This document shows, in pieces, positions 49,259-62,207 of a stretch of 64,000 nucleotides of DNA; within the stretch, counting starts at the first letter, position 1; each line of letters starts with the position of its first letter. Under the pieces are notes generated by a model that had not been told where the DNA came from, did not search any database, and worked only from the letters and a program-made list of their open reading frames with translations. This DNA is from Lineus longissimus (taxonomy: Eukaryota > Nemertea > Pilidiophora > Heteronemertea > Lineidae): contig NC_088324.1 in assembly GCF_910592395.1 (NCBI RefSeq), positions 13,418,953-13,482,952 on the forward strand, read 5' to 3'. The translations under genes were made by a program, and so were the position numbers.

Positions 49259-49344
49259 TTAAAGGCCATATATCAAGGTTTAGGTACACTTTTGAAATCG
49301 TCTTACAGCAGAAAATGGCGAAAAACCTTGATATATGGCCTTTA
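49259..49344. repeat. Perfect 23-bp inverted repeat with TTAA ends
   Basis: The arm 49259-49281 starts TTAAAGGCCATATATCAAGG and its exact reverse complement occupies 49322-49344, around a 40-bp centre. Both outer ends are TTAA, the usual piggyBac target. The whole can form a short hairpin. Confidence 0.8.
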
Positions 49345-50342
49345 ATGTCTTTCGATTTCAATGTTTTTCCACATTTGCGAGAGTCGATGAATGGAATTGG
49401 CATGAACTGTACAGTTAGCTGCTTGGTTACCGACAAAATACTGGAATACAGCTCAGCATCGTGATTTATTGAGAAAAACCTTGGTGCAGTATGTCAGATG
49501 TCCCTCCCTCTGTCATACTAATAAGTAACAACGTTGGAAATCTTGTCGTGGCGATAACAGCCCACTGCGCTCGTGCAGTCTACTTCGCTCGTGTCTTGTA
49601 TTGATTGATCTTTTGTTCCTTTCAAATGATTCTAAATCATCTCCATTGCGGGCAGGTCGTGCATACGTGAACCTGTCTTTGGCTTTATTTGTTTAAACCT
49701 CTTCAGTAGTTGTTCAACGACGAAGAATGTCACAAATGTCCCCCCTCCCCCACACCTCTGGCATATTGCATATCTCAAACGTCTCAAATATTCCTCCAAT
49801 TTGGGTGATTGCTCTCCAAATCCAGGTACCTGACACAATTTAGATAAACATGAGAGCTTTAGTAACTCTGACAGCGGAGTGTTAGTCTCAATCTCAGGTG
49901 GCATCCGGTATTTCATATCAGAAAGTTAATTAATGATCGATCATTGGAAGACACATGACCAGTTGTTTAGCTTGTTTCTGTGGACCTTGTGGATAAAAGT
50001 TGGGAACTTTCTCAAAAAGAGTCGGTTCCTGCTTTGCTTCAGGTGGAGGAGGACACGTGACATAGCCCTCGTGGGTAAGTGCCCGAGTCCAGGATTTAGG
50101 TGCTCCAGGCCAGTTTGGTCTCGTATCTTCGGCTGCTGGTGACTTTTGATTCGGGGAAGGCGACGGAGAGGGACACGAACGAGATGTGACTGGAGTTCGT
50201 ATTATTGTTGTGGGAGCTGTACAGTTAGTGTTGGATTTCGTTTGGACCTAATATACTTGGATGAGACATACATACTCAATGGAATGTTCCCTTTGTTCGA
50301 ACTATTGCAAGTCCGAATGAAAGCCGTCTGAAACTCAAGACA

Positions 50343-53300
50343 ATGGCACATCCACTGAACAGTCGTCCGTCATATAAACGAGCGGGGAGTTCAGGACACA
50401 TACCAGTATTTCAGCGCCCGACTTTAAATCGGATGGAGAACCCAGGACGGTTGCTTCGACGACCATCATTAAAAGAGGTGGGAAGCTCTCGACACCAGTT
50501 TCAACCACCGTCACTTAACCGCGATGAAGGAAACCCTGGACTCCTACTTCGACGAAGACCAGCACTTAATCGAACGATGTGCTCTGGCCTCCTGCTTCAG
50601 CAACCGTCATTAAACCACACGGGGAGATCTGGACTCCTGCTTAGGCGCAGAAAAACAGCTCCAGAAAACATTGCGACAGGACACTCCCCGAGACCAGGAC
50701 TTGAACATGTGTTCGATGCGACATCAGTTCCTGCCAGTCCGATGCGGACAAGCTTCGCGGAACCCGGAGCCCCGCGACAGTCGGAGACAGGTCCACCTAG
50801 CCCTCCGCGGCGGAGACTCTACCGCCTAGACTGGGAGGCTGACAATCCCCTCGCATTCTCATCGGGCGTTCTGCAACATTCAAGTCGTCTGTTTAGCAAG
50901 GCAGAGTTGGATATTTGGGGTCCACAGGCTACGGGCAGGGAGGACCCGAAGTGGCAGAAGAGAAAGATGGAGATCACCAGAGATCTGCTTGGGAAGTTTA
51001 GCCTCGAAAAAACTATTAGGAAATATGAATGTCTGGAGCCAATGGAGTATAGACTGGACCAAAGGTGTTTTAGCATTCACTGGTGAGAGGTCTTTTGTAT
51101 ATGGATGTTCTAAAATAAACTCAACGTGCGGTTTTAGCAATATTGTCTCTGTCCTGTTTTTGCCCTGTCCGCACCCTTATTCCTCCATGGGACTAGAGAG
51201 TTCCTCTTTGTCCAATATTCGTTGCGGTGTCTTGAATACTCCTTATTTTTCATTTAACTGATAGTCTGTCGATAGGGATGCTTCAAATATTTCAAAATTT
51301 GCAAGTGCTTGTATCATTATCATGATATAGTTCACATAGGCCAGTTATTTACATGACCTGTGTCTAATGTTCAAGTGGGATCGATAACGATCAATTCAAA
51401 CAACATTCTTTAAAATCAGTAGTTTCAGATAACCCAATCGATTCACTATCACTTTAACTTTTTTTGATTTACGGCATATTTCGAATAATTGACGCCACTA
51501 CTCGTTCGCCATGCATCTTTTTAAGGAGATAGGAAAAACTGTACTAAAGTTCTTTCTTTCACGATGTTTGGAAGCCGCGTGCACTCTGAGCGTTATTTAT
51601 CACTGATCCAAATTCATGAAATTCATGAACCTCGTCAGCTGTGTCGGCCAGTCGGTCACCCAACACCAAGTGGGCCTCATTAACACATATTCAATTGAAT
51701 CCAACACTAATTAACTCATTAGCAAGTTAATTGGAAGTGAAACGAATACCTGATCGATACTTTGGTTACCATGAAACGAGAAAGTCCACCTTGATGAGAT
51801 TTTCGACGCGTGAAATGAAACATACAGGGCTAATGTAGACAGGTAGATTCCCAAGGCTGGTTATATTAGTCGACCTTATCACAGTCCAACGCACCCAGGG
51901 TGTAGAAGGACGATACTCATGGTTGCGATTGGTCTTCTCCCGGTCCCGCCCTCTCAGATGCATCCGGCTAACTCGCCTCCGTGACTGTCCCTTGCATCAA
52001 CATCAGGTGGTATGAGCATAGGCGAAATGGAATGACAGTCTATAGTCCTTTCTAGTATGTAATGCATCCTGAGCTACAGAGCCTTTCTTTCAGTGCTTTC
52101 CAACCCAAGTCTCCTTCCTGTTGTTCATGAGAGATGACAATGTACCCTTCGATAATCAGCACCGTCATTTTTCCAATGGTCGCTTTTGCAGCCATCTTGA
52201 ATTTTGTTTCATCTTTAATTTGGATCTTCTGTTTTGTATTTGCAGTGCTGCTGAGTCTGAGGTAATCCGTAAGCGCATGCTCTACCTGATGGGGACCGAC
52301 GTGTGCCGAATCAACGACAAGAAGTTCATCGAGAGGCTCCAGGTGCGAGTCCAGGATGAATACGAGGTGAGTTCGGAGGAAGACAATGGTACAATCTTCA
52401 GTTAATCCCATCTATATTATGTTTCGTCTTTTCAAGATGTGTTCATGAGATCATTACTGTCCTTCTTGCGCCCAGTTATTCAAAATAATGTCACTAACCT
52501 TGCGTTAACTTTAATTTCTAACATGCAATTAGATTTAACGATCTGGTTTTGAACAACTGGGCCCTGATGGACATCACTACCAATAGCAGTCACAGCGGCG
52601 TTAGTCAAATGCATTTCCAACCCCCTTCAATGCACTTCAAAGTAGTGTGTCTAATTCTCCCTTCAAACTGAAGAACTGGCGCAACAACCTCAAACATTCC
52701 TCTTGACAACTATGGTGAAAGACTGCATTTGAAAGACAGTACACATACTTTGAACTTGTATTTTGTGGCCATTTCAGAAAGAACAAGAAAATAAAGAGCG
52801 CCAGTTGGCAGAGAAGGAACGACAGAGACAGAGACGGTTGATTTCAGACGGCGTGATGACAGCCGAGCAACTCAGGGAGCAGGACTCGACCAAATGGAGG
52901 AAACAACGCCGAACGGTAAGATCAGCATCCATACTGATTCCAATAGAACACATTAGGGTGGTGATCGAGCTGGTGTGACTACCGAGTGGCCGGCTAAACT
53001 GACAGTTATGTATTCAACCACTGACGAGTTTTGGCAAGGAACGCTGAGAACCACTGTGCCGTCGTTGTGTGATATTTTGATATTTAGGGGTCATCAGACC
53101 CAGTTTGCTCACGTCGTGTAGCAAATCACTTCAGCCTAATCTGTCTTGCTTGTTGATCATTTTTCAGAGAACGCCTCCCCCAGGCGAGGAGCAAGACAGA
53201 AAATTAGTCCAGGAGAAGGCAAGGCCGATTTCTTATCATGTAAGTACTCTTCGTCAGATCGGACGTTGGTCTGGAAGTATTTTTTAATTGTAACACCTTG

Positions 53301-54480
53301 GGAGTGTGTTTGTAGCGGACTGACGAGTCTCCGCCGGATGTCGTTTTCATATACATTTACTCATATTGGTTGTTCCCGACATAATTGACGTTTTTTCTGC
53401 AACTGTGTATTGCTCCTCATCCATCTCGCATGGCAAACATTGTAGACACCTATTTGCATTCATCTTCGTGAACTGACCAACCTCGTTCTTTTCAGGACAA
53501 GAAGGACAAAGACAAGGGGAAACATAAAGGTTCTAAGGAGGAGGAAAACCAACAGACAAAAGAGGTTAGTCAATAACAATCTATTATCTTTGTGCAGAAG
53601 TGGTCACGCCTTCTTATTCCATCTAGAGAAGCTGGGTTCCCAATGTGGCCCGGGTATTCGTATCTTGGGGGAGGGATGAGGCCAATGCCACTACGTCCGG
53701 AGTGTGAGGGTAACATTTGCACCCAATCTGGACGTGATGCGTCAAGTTGTCGGAGATAGAGGACCACAATGTGATGTCTGTCCAGTCTAAGGAGGTAATG
53801 TGATGACGTCAGAGCACAACCATTTTCAACCGACATCGTGTGTATATATGCATGAATGTATACAATGATTTGGTTCTGACACTGTTTCTTTCAGGATGAA
53901 GACGGCGACGACAACAGCCAGAAAGAAAAGGGAGACGATGAAAAACAAGAAGGTGAAGGAGACGAGAATGGTGCGGATGGAGAAAACCAAGAGGGTGAAG
54001 ATGGGGAGAACCGAAATGGAACGGAAGAGGAGGGTGCCCAGGGGCAGGAGCAAGAGATAGACGATTCTGAAGGGTGGCATTGTGATTCAGACCGTCCTAA
54101 CTACAGGGCGAGGAACGATGACCCGCTGATTAAAAAACTCCGGTATCAAGAGGTGAGTTCTTGCAAAGACATATAGTATAGGTGGCATGTCTTTCTTGAA
54201 TACTGATACATCAGTCAAACGTCTGTTACGCTGAATATTCTGTGTTGGTCCAACGGTCTGTCAGAGGTTATTTCGAGGACCACAAAACCGTCACAACCTT
54301 GTCTCCGGCTCATGGCATTGAGTCTGTGTCAATTCAAATCCTGGTTCATTCTGCAACGATTGCTTCAATTTAACTTCGTTCAAGTCACCAGTTTTTCCAT
54401 TTCAGACGACGGGTGGAATCTACCATACCGCAAATGAAGTCCTACTGGGAGAGCCATGCGGAGAGGAATGTAAATTCTGA
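50343..54480 (+). CDS. Unrecognised 7-exon gene with N-terminal repeats and acidic tail
   Basis: Proposed exons: 50343-51064, 52246-52366, 52778-52915, 53168-53239, 53496-53564, 53895-54152, 54406-54480; 484 residues, closing in frame. Exon 1 ends in phase 2; all later introns are phase 0. Residues about 20-105 are four to five loose copies of a 17-19-residue unit resembling PSLNR..GNPGLLLRRR. A Pro/Arg-rich stretch (GPPSPPRRR) follows, then a predicted helical, charged region (VIRKRMLYLMGTDVCRINDK, KERQLAEKERQRQRRL) likely to form coiled coil. Next comes a Lys/Glu segment, an acidic Glu/Gly/Asn repeat tail (GDENGADGENQEGEDGENRN) and a short end with two cysteines (EPCGEECKF). No known domain recognised. 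The donor after exon 1 (GTGTTT) is weak, so exon 1 could be a separate transcript. Good start context (ACAATGG). Confidence 0.6.
51114..51119 (+). terminator. Intronic AATAAA after exon 1 frame
   Basis: If intron 1 of the 7-exon gene is retained, the frame stops at 51086 (247 residues, ending RCFSIHW) and this AATAAA follows 28 bp later, so a short polyadenylated isoform is possible. Confidence 0.4.
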
Positions 54481-56783
54481 AAGCGACATCGTGCCTGTGA
54501 ACCATATTTACATTAGCACAACCACGTTCATTGTTCATTTCAATTATTAGGAGAGGTTTTCTTCAGCACCTCTGCCTTGCTTGACTGTGATAGACGCTTC
54601 CTCGCCACTTTTGAAGGACAGTTTGAAACCTGTACGGAGTTCATTTCCATCTGTTACCACAGTCATTTTGTCGAAGTGATTTCGAGGACGACTCTGATTC
54701 ATGTCACAGCAGACCCGGAGCCACGAAGAATGATAAGCGACTGGCACAAGTGGGTCGCGGACAGGTTTTCATTTCAAAGATGGTCAACCGTCTTTCAAAT
54801 TAGAGTATAGTGACCGTGTAAGAGGTTCGAGCAATGTATGGGTTTCTGACCAAATCTCTGTATAATCTATTGTCACGAGATGCGTCTTTTGTAGCTATCT
54901 TTATTATTTCTTGGAAGCTTTTACTATTTTTGTTTTAGCAAGAATTCATAAAGACTATTTATTCTTGCTTTAGTAATCTAGTTTTAGCTGATTCCAGCCC
55001 ACTACTGTCCGTCCAGTTTGCAAGCTTGTAATCTTTCTATGAATCGTAGAAAAATGATGTATTTGATAGTTCATGCAATCATGTCCATGTCTATTGATAT
55101 AGAATTTATGTTTATATCACACGCTAAATACATACGAAAACATTCCAATTACTGTAAATATCATATTTTGTAAATATGCATGCATTGCATACCATTAGTT
55201 AGTTTTGTTTGTTACCATGGTTACTGCATCTTCTTTGAAGAACTGTAGGCCTATATTCATTCGACTTTCTGCTGCTGGCGATTTCAAATAATTCAGTTAA
55301 GTTCTCTGAAAAGGCGTCTTCGAATACCAGGGTCAGTTGTGTGCTCCTCCCTTCGCACTCACATCAGCTCAGTAAATGCGGAGTAAAAGGCACTGAAGCT
55401 CAGCTGTAGAATAGGATGACCGCCTAATCTTTGGACGTACAGGAAATGAGAGAGCCATATGTCATGTAAATGTGTAGTGTCCATAGCTTCACCAAGAATC
55501 ACTGAAGCAACTTTGTGGTAGACTCCCTGGGCAGTCCATTGCGCCATCCTAATTGGATCTCCTTAGGGTGAGGGACGAGGCCGGTCCAGTGCGTTCGGAG
55601 TGTACTTTGTGGAGGCATCACCTTCCATTCACTCCTACGTCTCGGGAAATAGATGTCTAAAAGTTTTCTATTTCGCGGAAAGGCGTCACTGCTTTGGGAG
55701 TGTAGGTCTGCATCCTCCAAGTTAACCCAATCCTCTTCCGTTTATCCACCCTCCTGTTAACATAATCATCGGGAAGGACAGTGCGAGCAACGTGGGAAAG
55801 ACTAGTTGGCTACTGTGATTGGGCATATAACTAGAGGGTCAGCCTCTTTCGATGTAAAAACACGCGTGCTATGTATCACATTCAATTACTTATGCAGAAT
55901 AAAGCTCTTTGCGATTTTGAAAATATCATGTTGTTCGAGTTTATTGGAAGATGATGCGAGTGATACTATGAAACGCTCGACAGAATTGTTCATTCCGAAA
56001 GAGGAAAAGAAACCCAATAGAAACGGTGGAACATTTAACAAGATATTAGATGAGAAAAAAGAAATCTAGCCACATATGGAGGTGCTTAGTAGACATTGCC
56101 CATACCTCTCTACCATTAACCAGCCCACCCGCGGCCCCCTCATCGGATCAAACCACCGGGGCTACTCCGGAGAGAAAAAACAAGGAGTCTTAAAAGTATG
56201 TGAGACGTTCACCTCTTTGCCCCCCCCCCCCCCCATATGCACACACAAGCACCACCCCATGCCTGCTGCGGTGAAAATATATGAATGTTTTATCACCCGT
56301 AAGAATATCTCTGCTGTCGCCGTTTCGTAACAACTGGAACAACTATTCTGTGGTACTACTCTTGCGCTGCTGAAAACGAAAAACTGAAATTTTCCAAAAT
56401 CGTGACAGTTTTTTTGATAAAATACAACTGGATATGGAAGGAATGTAAGCTTTTTTGTGATAGATATGTTACCAGCCTATGCCGCCACAAGCTGGGTGAT
56501 TTCATTCCCTTCTGAATTGTTTTTCTTCCATGGGAAAATGAAAATGAAATGACTGCAAGAAAAAAGTAGCCACGTTGCAACATGCATGCATGGATGGCAT
56601 GTAGGGTGATAGTACATAATTCTTTGAACATATCTGCAGCTTGGTTTGTTGGTGTAAACCAAAGATACTGTGGTGGCATTTGAAATAACTTACTGTCGCC
56701 TTATCGCCTGATATCACTTACTGTCATGAGATTGAATGTTTTGGTTAATTGCATTTCATATTATTTGTCTGTTTACCATCCAG
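54481..56783. other. Intergenic region upstream of DHFR
   Basis: About 2.3 kb between the unrecognised gene and DHFR. No exon with a recognisable product was found. It probably contains the 3' UTR of the former and a missing first exon of DHFR. A phrase at about 55565-55605 (GAGGGACGAGGCC ... CGGAGTGT) resembles one at 53670-53705 inside an intron of the preceding gene, suggesting a dispersed repeat. Confidence 0.45.
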
Positions 56784-59185
56784 AATTCAACCATTTAGTG
56801 TGATGGTGGCTGTCTGCAGAAATAGAGGAATAGGTTATAAGGGAGAGTTGCCCTGGCCTCATTTTAAGTAAGTCTGCAATTCCATAATTAAAATTCTACA
56901 TTTCAAATGAGCTGCTGGTATATTTTCAATCTAAAGTTGTTCTAATTCTCACAACTTTCTCACACAGGTCAGACTATGAATACCTCACTGCAACTGTCAA
57001 TAGATGCCAGCCAGGTAAATTCTTCGTATTAGTGGTATCTTTGGCCCACATCAGCTTGTTTATATTTTATTCTAAAAGTCTACAATGTCATGTATTTGTT
57101 TCCATACTAGTACAATTTATAGTTCCTGTCAAATTCGTTACATCTCAAGGAAGACCAAAATTATGAAAATTGTAGAACATTTGTAGCACATACATACTAT
57201 ATGTTTTTCTTGAATATATCCTTCTGTCTTTAAAGTTGTTATTTTTCATGCTTCATTACAGGTGTATTAGTGTATTGAAGGTTTGATGAATTTATTTATC
57301 CCATACCTAATTTTTTCTTTTAGCCTGTAGATAAAGCTTTTGTTACAGAAAATTAAAACCCTGTCTGTGCCTTTAAGCTATGCATAGTGTTGCGCTCCCA
57401 GTCCCACAAGCTCAGTTTTGATATTTGTGCTACTGATGTAGATTTGCATAAGCATTTTAGTTGTCATCTGCAGCACTTTTTTATAGATTGACTAATTTTA
57501 CTTTTAAACTACATTCTCATTTTCATACTAACATAAGGCTATATTGACTCACTGTTTGCTATACCGGTGTGGCTTTAACACTGTGATTCAACGTGTTAAG
57601 GTCAGGGGCCAGTAACCCAAGGGCTGTTAAGCCATTGATGCTAAATGAATTGCAGACAAGTTCTTTGAGGTGGTAGATTTTTAACTTTTACCTTGGTCTG
57701 GTGTAAATTGTGACACGACATGTCGGTCTGTTGTAGCTATTTCTGTAGATGTCATTTAGCCATGATATCCAGAGTACAAATAGTGAGTGTTGATATTCTG
57801 GAGCACTTGAGTAAAATATCAAAAGTTTTTCTCTTTTTCAGGCAAGCAAAACGCTATCATTTGTGGCCGTCATACATGGTTTGATACAGGAGATGGAAAA
57901 AATAACACAGCACGGTACAATATAGTCATCAGCAAAACATTGAGGTGAGTCACTCATAATGTAATGTCGTACTTACTTCCATTTCAAGACTGGCACTAGC
58001 ATATCCAGTTGTTCTGCACTAATTTATGATCAGACATCTGAGAATGAGTAAAAGCGATACAAAAAAGATTCAGCAGAATGTATTAAACATGAATACTTGA
58101 ATTACTGTCATCTAGGGATAGTCAGGACAAGTCCCATTGTCAGTGAACATGCCAATTCTAGATACAATGAGTGATATGTATCAAGACTAGCAAACCCTTT
58201 TACTTAAACTCTCATGTACATGGTACTAGGCCATTCTGGACATCGCTGAAGCAAAGGTATTTACTAGTGTATATCACCCATTGAAGGAATGGAGAGATTC
58301 GTCTGTTGGGATATGACCACCCACTCCTAGTTCTTATTTTTCTAGTCAAGCTCCTGAAGGATCAAACTACCTTGTCCCCTCCCTCCATGATGCACTTGTC
58401 CATGCCTCAAACCTTGATTACATTGAGAATATTTGGATCTTTGGAGGAGAAGGTGTTTATGAAGTAGGTTGACTGAACTCAAAATGTATGGTTTTCTACT
58501 TATGGTAGCATCCTTTAGTTTCAAGATTAATGAAGACAAGGTCTTAGAAATAGACACCGTCCTTATCTGAAAGTTGTCCTTATTGCAGAGATCTAATTGA
58601 AGGCATGCAATTTGGGACCACCGTTGTTATTCTCAACCGAGAAGTTAGAATTTATAAAGAATTCATTTGCACAAAATACCACCATTATCGTTAGTAGAAA
58701 ACGTACAGTAATTGATGACATTTTCCTCCTTGTTTTTGTCTCCAGGGAGCTATAAAGCACCCCATGTGCCAGAAAATCTACATCACTAGAATTGAGGCTG
58801 ATTTTGAAGCAGACAGGTTCTTCCCTGAATTTGAGAATGACTATGAACTAACAGAGTAAGTACAATAACCTGGGTGGGTTGTTTTCAGTCACTTGAAATA
58901 AAAAATATCATTTCACCATCTGGTGGATATGGTTGAGGTGAGAGTACTATCACAGCTATGTATTAAACATACCAACAGTATCACACTGAGCCAGTTTAAT
59001 CTCGCATAAAACATGTTAGTGACTAAATTTGAATACCACCATTTGTCAAAATTATCATGTAAATAGTGTGTTTACCGATGATTATGTTTATTTTCAGTGA
59101 CCCAGCTGGGGTATTAACTCAGGTGGAGAGAGGTGTTACAGTGAAGTTCGAGGTCTATCAGAGGAAACAGAAGCAGCTACTTTGA
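56784..59185 (+). CDS. DHFR: Dihydrofolate reductase
   Basis: Reduces dihydrofolate to tetrahydrofolate with NADPH, for thymidylate and purine synthesis. Exons: 56784 (or start codon at 56803)-56867, 56968-57014, 57842-57944, 58346-58463, 58746-58855, 59098-59185; 176 residues from the ATG at 56803. Landmarks: VAVCRNRGIGYKGELPWPHF (substrate loop, with Trp and Pro of LPW), a short B-helix, AIICGRHTWF (cofactor-binding, normally GRKTW), NIVISKTL, IENIWIFGGEGVYEGAI (GG motif), CQKIYITRIEADFEADRFFPEF, and the last strand VKFEVYQRK. Vertebrate enzymes have about five residues before VAV. An acceptor CATCCAG at 56777-56783 gives the in-frame lead-in IQPFSVM, so translation probably starts in an upstream exon that I could not place. 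The rest appears intact. Confidence 0.93.
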
Positions 59186-59232
59186 TTATAAATCAGCTGT
59201 CTTACTACTACATGCATTCTTTATTAATTAGT

Positions 59233-59238
59233 AATAAA
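59233..59238 (+). terminator. Poly(A) signal of DHFR
   Basis: AATAAA lies 48 bp after the stop codon. Confidence 0.8.
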
Positions 59239-59379
59239 AGTATGCAAATACAAATGAATTGTCCTTTGTTTCATTGTTCAATGCAATCTGAGCATGTTGG
59301 AACCCTTGGTATGTGATTGTTACCTCGCTGACTAGGAAGTAGGACCCTAGTAATGCATGCCCTTGATGCTCTGGAGGTC

Positions 59380-59590
59380 ATTTTCTGAGACCGTCTGTAT
59401 ATGAAAAGGTATATTGTAACAACGGGTGTGAGGTAGATAGGTTGTGACAATGTTTCCAGGTCGGGCTCTTTGTTTACAAGACCCAAAACATCTTGTACAT
59501 TGTGGAACGAGGGTTTCTGACCGTTTCTGTCCGTGGATTAGACAGCATGCCAGCCTGGTGTGTGAGAGATAGATTGTGACCACCTCCCCT
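59380..59590 (-). repeat. Copy of the window-start repeat family
   Basis: The reverse complement reads phrases such as TTGTAAACAAAGAGCCCGAC followed by ATTGTCACAACC. These correspond to GGTAAACAAGGGGCCAATAT ... CGTCACAACC at 105-155 and 365-400. Diverged. Confidence 0.6.
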
Positions 59591-59933
59591 CAATTGGGAA
59601 ATGAACAGTGATGCCCGCATTTACGAAACACATCCTCCCCATTAACATGCTACGTAAATTCAAATTCAAATTCTTTTATTACACTAAAAACGCCCACGAG
59701 GGGCCAACGTATGTCCTAAATGGATGACCCCAAAGTTGAATAACCCACTGAGACTATTTTTCAACAGCGATATGCAACACACGAGTTTATTTCCGATAAC
59801 GCAATATACATTAATTACAACTAACATTTACAAGAGGAAAATTTACAGCGTAGTTCAATTACATATTGAAAATGTACAGAATATGATGAAAACTAGGCAG
59901 ATGTGATAGGCCTAGTTTCACTGGAATACTAGT

Positions 59934-60067
59934 GAGGTTGAGATTTCGAACTTATAACGTATCCTTATCCTTATACGTATCTTTACCATTAGAAATCCCC
60001 ATGCATGGTCACATGACCTTGTACATTATAAGTATCCGTATACGGATAAGTTGCGGATCTCAACCTC
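59934..60067. mobile_element. Small inverted-repeat (MITE-like) element
   Basis: Starts GAGGTTGAGATTTCGAACTT and ends with the reverse complement of GAGGTTGAGATCCGCAACTT. The interior carries further mirrored phrases (TATCCTTATACG against CGTATACGGATA). 134 bp, non-coding. A target-site duplication is not clear. Confidence 0.65.
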
Positions 60068-60959
60068 CCAACTACAAATTCAGAACAGTACTCTTGAACA
60101 GTACTAGACAAAAAAGATCTCGCCAAAACGGAATGTTTTTTTTCGTCTTTTTTAAAAACAATTTCTTGTTATTATTCATTCATGTAACCTTTATCAGGCG
60201 CAGGTCCGAGGGGTTGCACCAGACGCACGGCTCCTAATTGATGTAAACTTTTTTTAATTGACCACTCATGAAATTTTGGAACACACCTGTCCAGGAATTT
60301 TGATGAGAAATGCAGTGCACGCTCCCTCTTCTTCCAGTTCCTAGATTCGCCGGCCCTCTTATACCATCATCTTATACCATTGTGAATATTATCATAAAGA
60401 AAACCCCTTCACCCGAACTTTTCAAGCTGAAGTACACACTGATTCCAGGTGTTCGAGCACTCCAGGGATTGGTTTGACTAGTCGGCGGCTTGAATTCCCG
60501 AGGGTACATTGAGGCCAACAACTATTGGTTGACCTCGATTCCAAACCCTTTTTCAAAATGGCCATTCAAACCATAAAATCAGCTACCATCTTTCTTTGTT
60601 GGGACAAGTTTGGCATGAGACAGGCTGTTTTTCATGCAAAATAGCTTCAAGTAGGATTGTGACTTCTCAAGGAGCTGAGAGAATTATTGACATACAATCA
60701 AGCTGCAAAAAAGATCTCACCAAAACGGAAAGTAACTGTACGTTTGCCTAAAAATCCAAGCTTTGCAAGTCATGTCAAACCCGTCTCACATTACACGCTA
60801 AATTCATCATTAGTGATGAGCATTTAGTTTGTAACTACAATGATGAGCAGGCGGATAGATTCAAATTACCATGTACATATCACCTTTCTGGCCACCTAAA
60901 TCCCACACCGAAATTGTCCCTTCAAACCGCGTGCACGGAGCTATATAGATACGATTGCC

Positions 60960-61232
60960 GTGTGCATGGGCATGCCCGACTCCAAAAGAATCGACTCGAA
61001 TCTTAATTCAAATCCGGCATTGCTGGCGCCAAAGACTATTTCTTTTGACCCTGTTGACCTCGTTTCTAAAGTTTTTTTGAGAAAGCCATTCAAAAATTTA
61101 AATCAATTGCGAGCATTATCTATAATATCACCGAGCTACATAAATATGATATATCAAGAAAACTCTCTCGCAATATTGAATTATACGATTATCTGGGACT
61201 ATTTGTACCCAATTACTCTTCCGCCAGCGTGA
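60960..61232 (+). other. 90-codon frame conserved between array units (unit 1)
   Basis: Starts MCMGMPDSKRIDSN and ends DYLYPITLPPA. The corresponding frames at 62208-62486 and 63467-63739 are open with only a few substitutions. No domain recognised. Because the units are so similar overall, an open frame is weak evidence for coding. Confidence 0.3.
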
Positions 61233-61320
61233 CCTCGTCACAATCATGGCGCTTTTTCAATATGGCGACGAATTGAACAAGTTAAATCCCTGTCTATCAT
61301 ACCCCTTACAGTAAAGCGTT

Positions 61321-61387
61321 GATGGCCTCGGCCGTTAGACTGTTGCACTACGGATTGGATGGTTACGGGTTCGAACCCCGGCGAATC
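61321..61387 (+). repeat. tRNA-like segment in array unit 1
   Basis: The head GATGGCCTCGGCCGTTAGAC resembles a box A region. GGGTTCGAACCCC at about 61367-61379 is a near-perfect box B/T-arm, and a T run (RNA polymerase III terminator) follows directly. A full acceptor stem cannot be paired, so this is a tRNA-derived relic and not a functional tRNA. Confidence 0.7.
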
Positions 61388-62207
61388 TTTTTTCGTTTTT
61401 TTTAAAACATTTTCTTATTATTATTTATTCATGTACGTTGAGCAGGCGCGGATCCAAGCGGGTGTACCAGACGCCTGGCTCCTAATTGACGTAAACTTTT
61501 TTTAATTGACCACTCATGAAATTTTGGAACACACCTGTCCAGGAATTTTGATGAGAAATGCAGTGCACGCTCCCTCTTCTTCCAGTTCCGAGATTCCCCG
61601 GCTCTCTTATACCATCATCTTATACCATTGTGAATATTATCATGAAGAAAACCCCTTCACCCGAACTTTTCAAGCTGAAGTACACACAGATTCCAGGTGT
61701 TCGAGCACTTCAGAGAATGGTTTGACTAGTCGGCGGCTTAAATTCCCGAGGGTACATTGAGGCCAACAACTATTTTGGTTGACCTCGATTCCAAACCTTT
61801 TTTCAATATGGCCATTCAAACCATAAAATCAGCTACCATCTTTCTTTGTTGAAGGGACAACTTTGATGTGAGACAGACTGTTTTTCATGCAAAATAGCTT
61901 CAAGTAGGACCGTGACTTCTCAAGGAGCTGAGAGAATTATTGACATACAATCAAACTGCAAAAAAGATCTCATCAGAACGGAATGAAACTGTAGGTTTGC
62001 CTAAAAATCTAAGATTTGCAAGTCATGTCAAACCCGTCTCACATTACACGCTAAATTCATTATTAGTGATGCGCATTTTGTTTGTTACTACAGTGATGAG
62101 CAGGCGGATAGATTCAAATTACCATGTACATATCACCTTTCTGGCCACCTAAATCCCACACCGAAATTGTCCCTTCAAATCACGTGCACGGAGCAATATA
62201 GATACAA

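Larger units (their letters stand above)
46338..50342. other. Gene-poor region, second part
   Basis: Contains the tandem duplication at 46611-47003 and a TTAA-ended hairpin at 49259-49344. Frames such as the 94-codon one on the minus strand at 49632-49916 have no recognisable domain or exon partner. The last few hundred bases may be 5' UTR or promoter of the gene at 50343. Confidence 0.45.

Noticed and set aside
56076-56330. 84-codon frame as the missing DHFR first exon
   Set aside because: No donor in the needed phase 2 could be identified, and its sequence does not resemble a DHFR N-terminus.
61321-61387. Candidate functional tRNA in the array
   Set aside because: At 67 bases it lacks a pairable acceptor stem, and it is repeated with each array unit.
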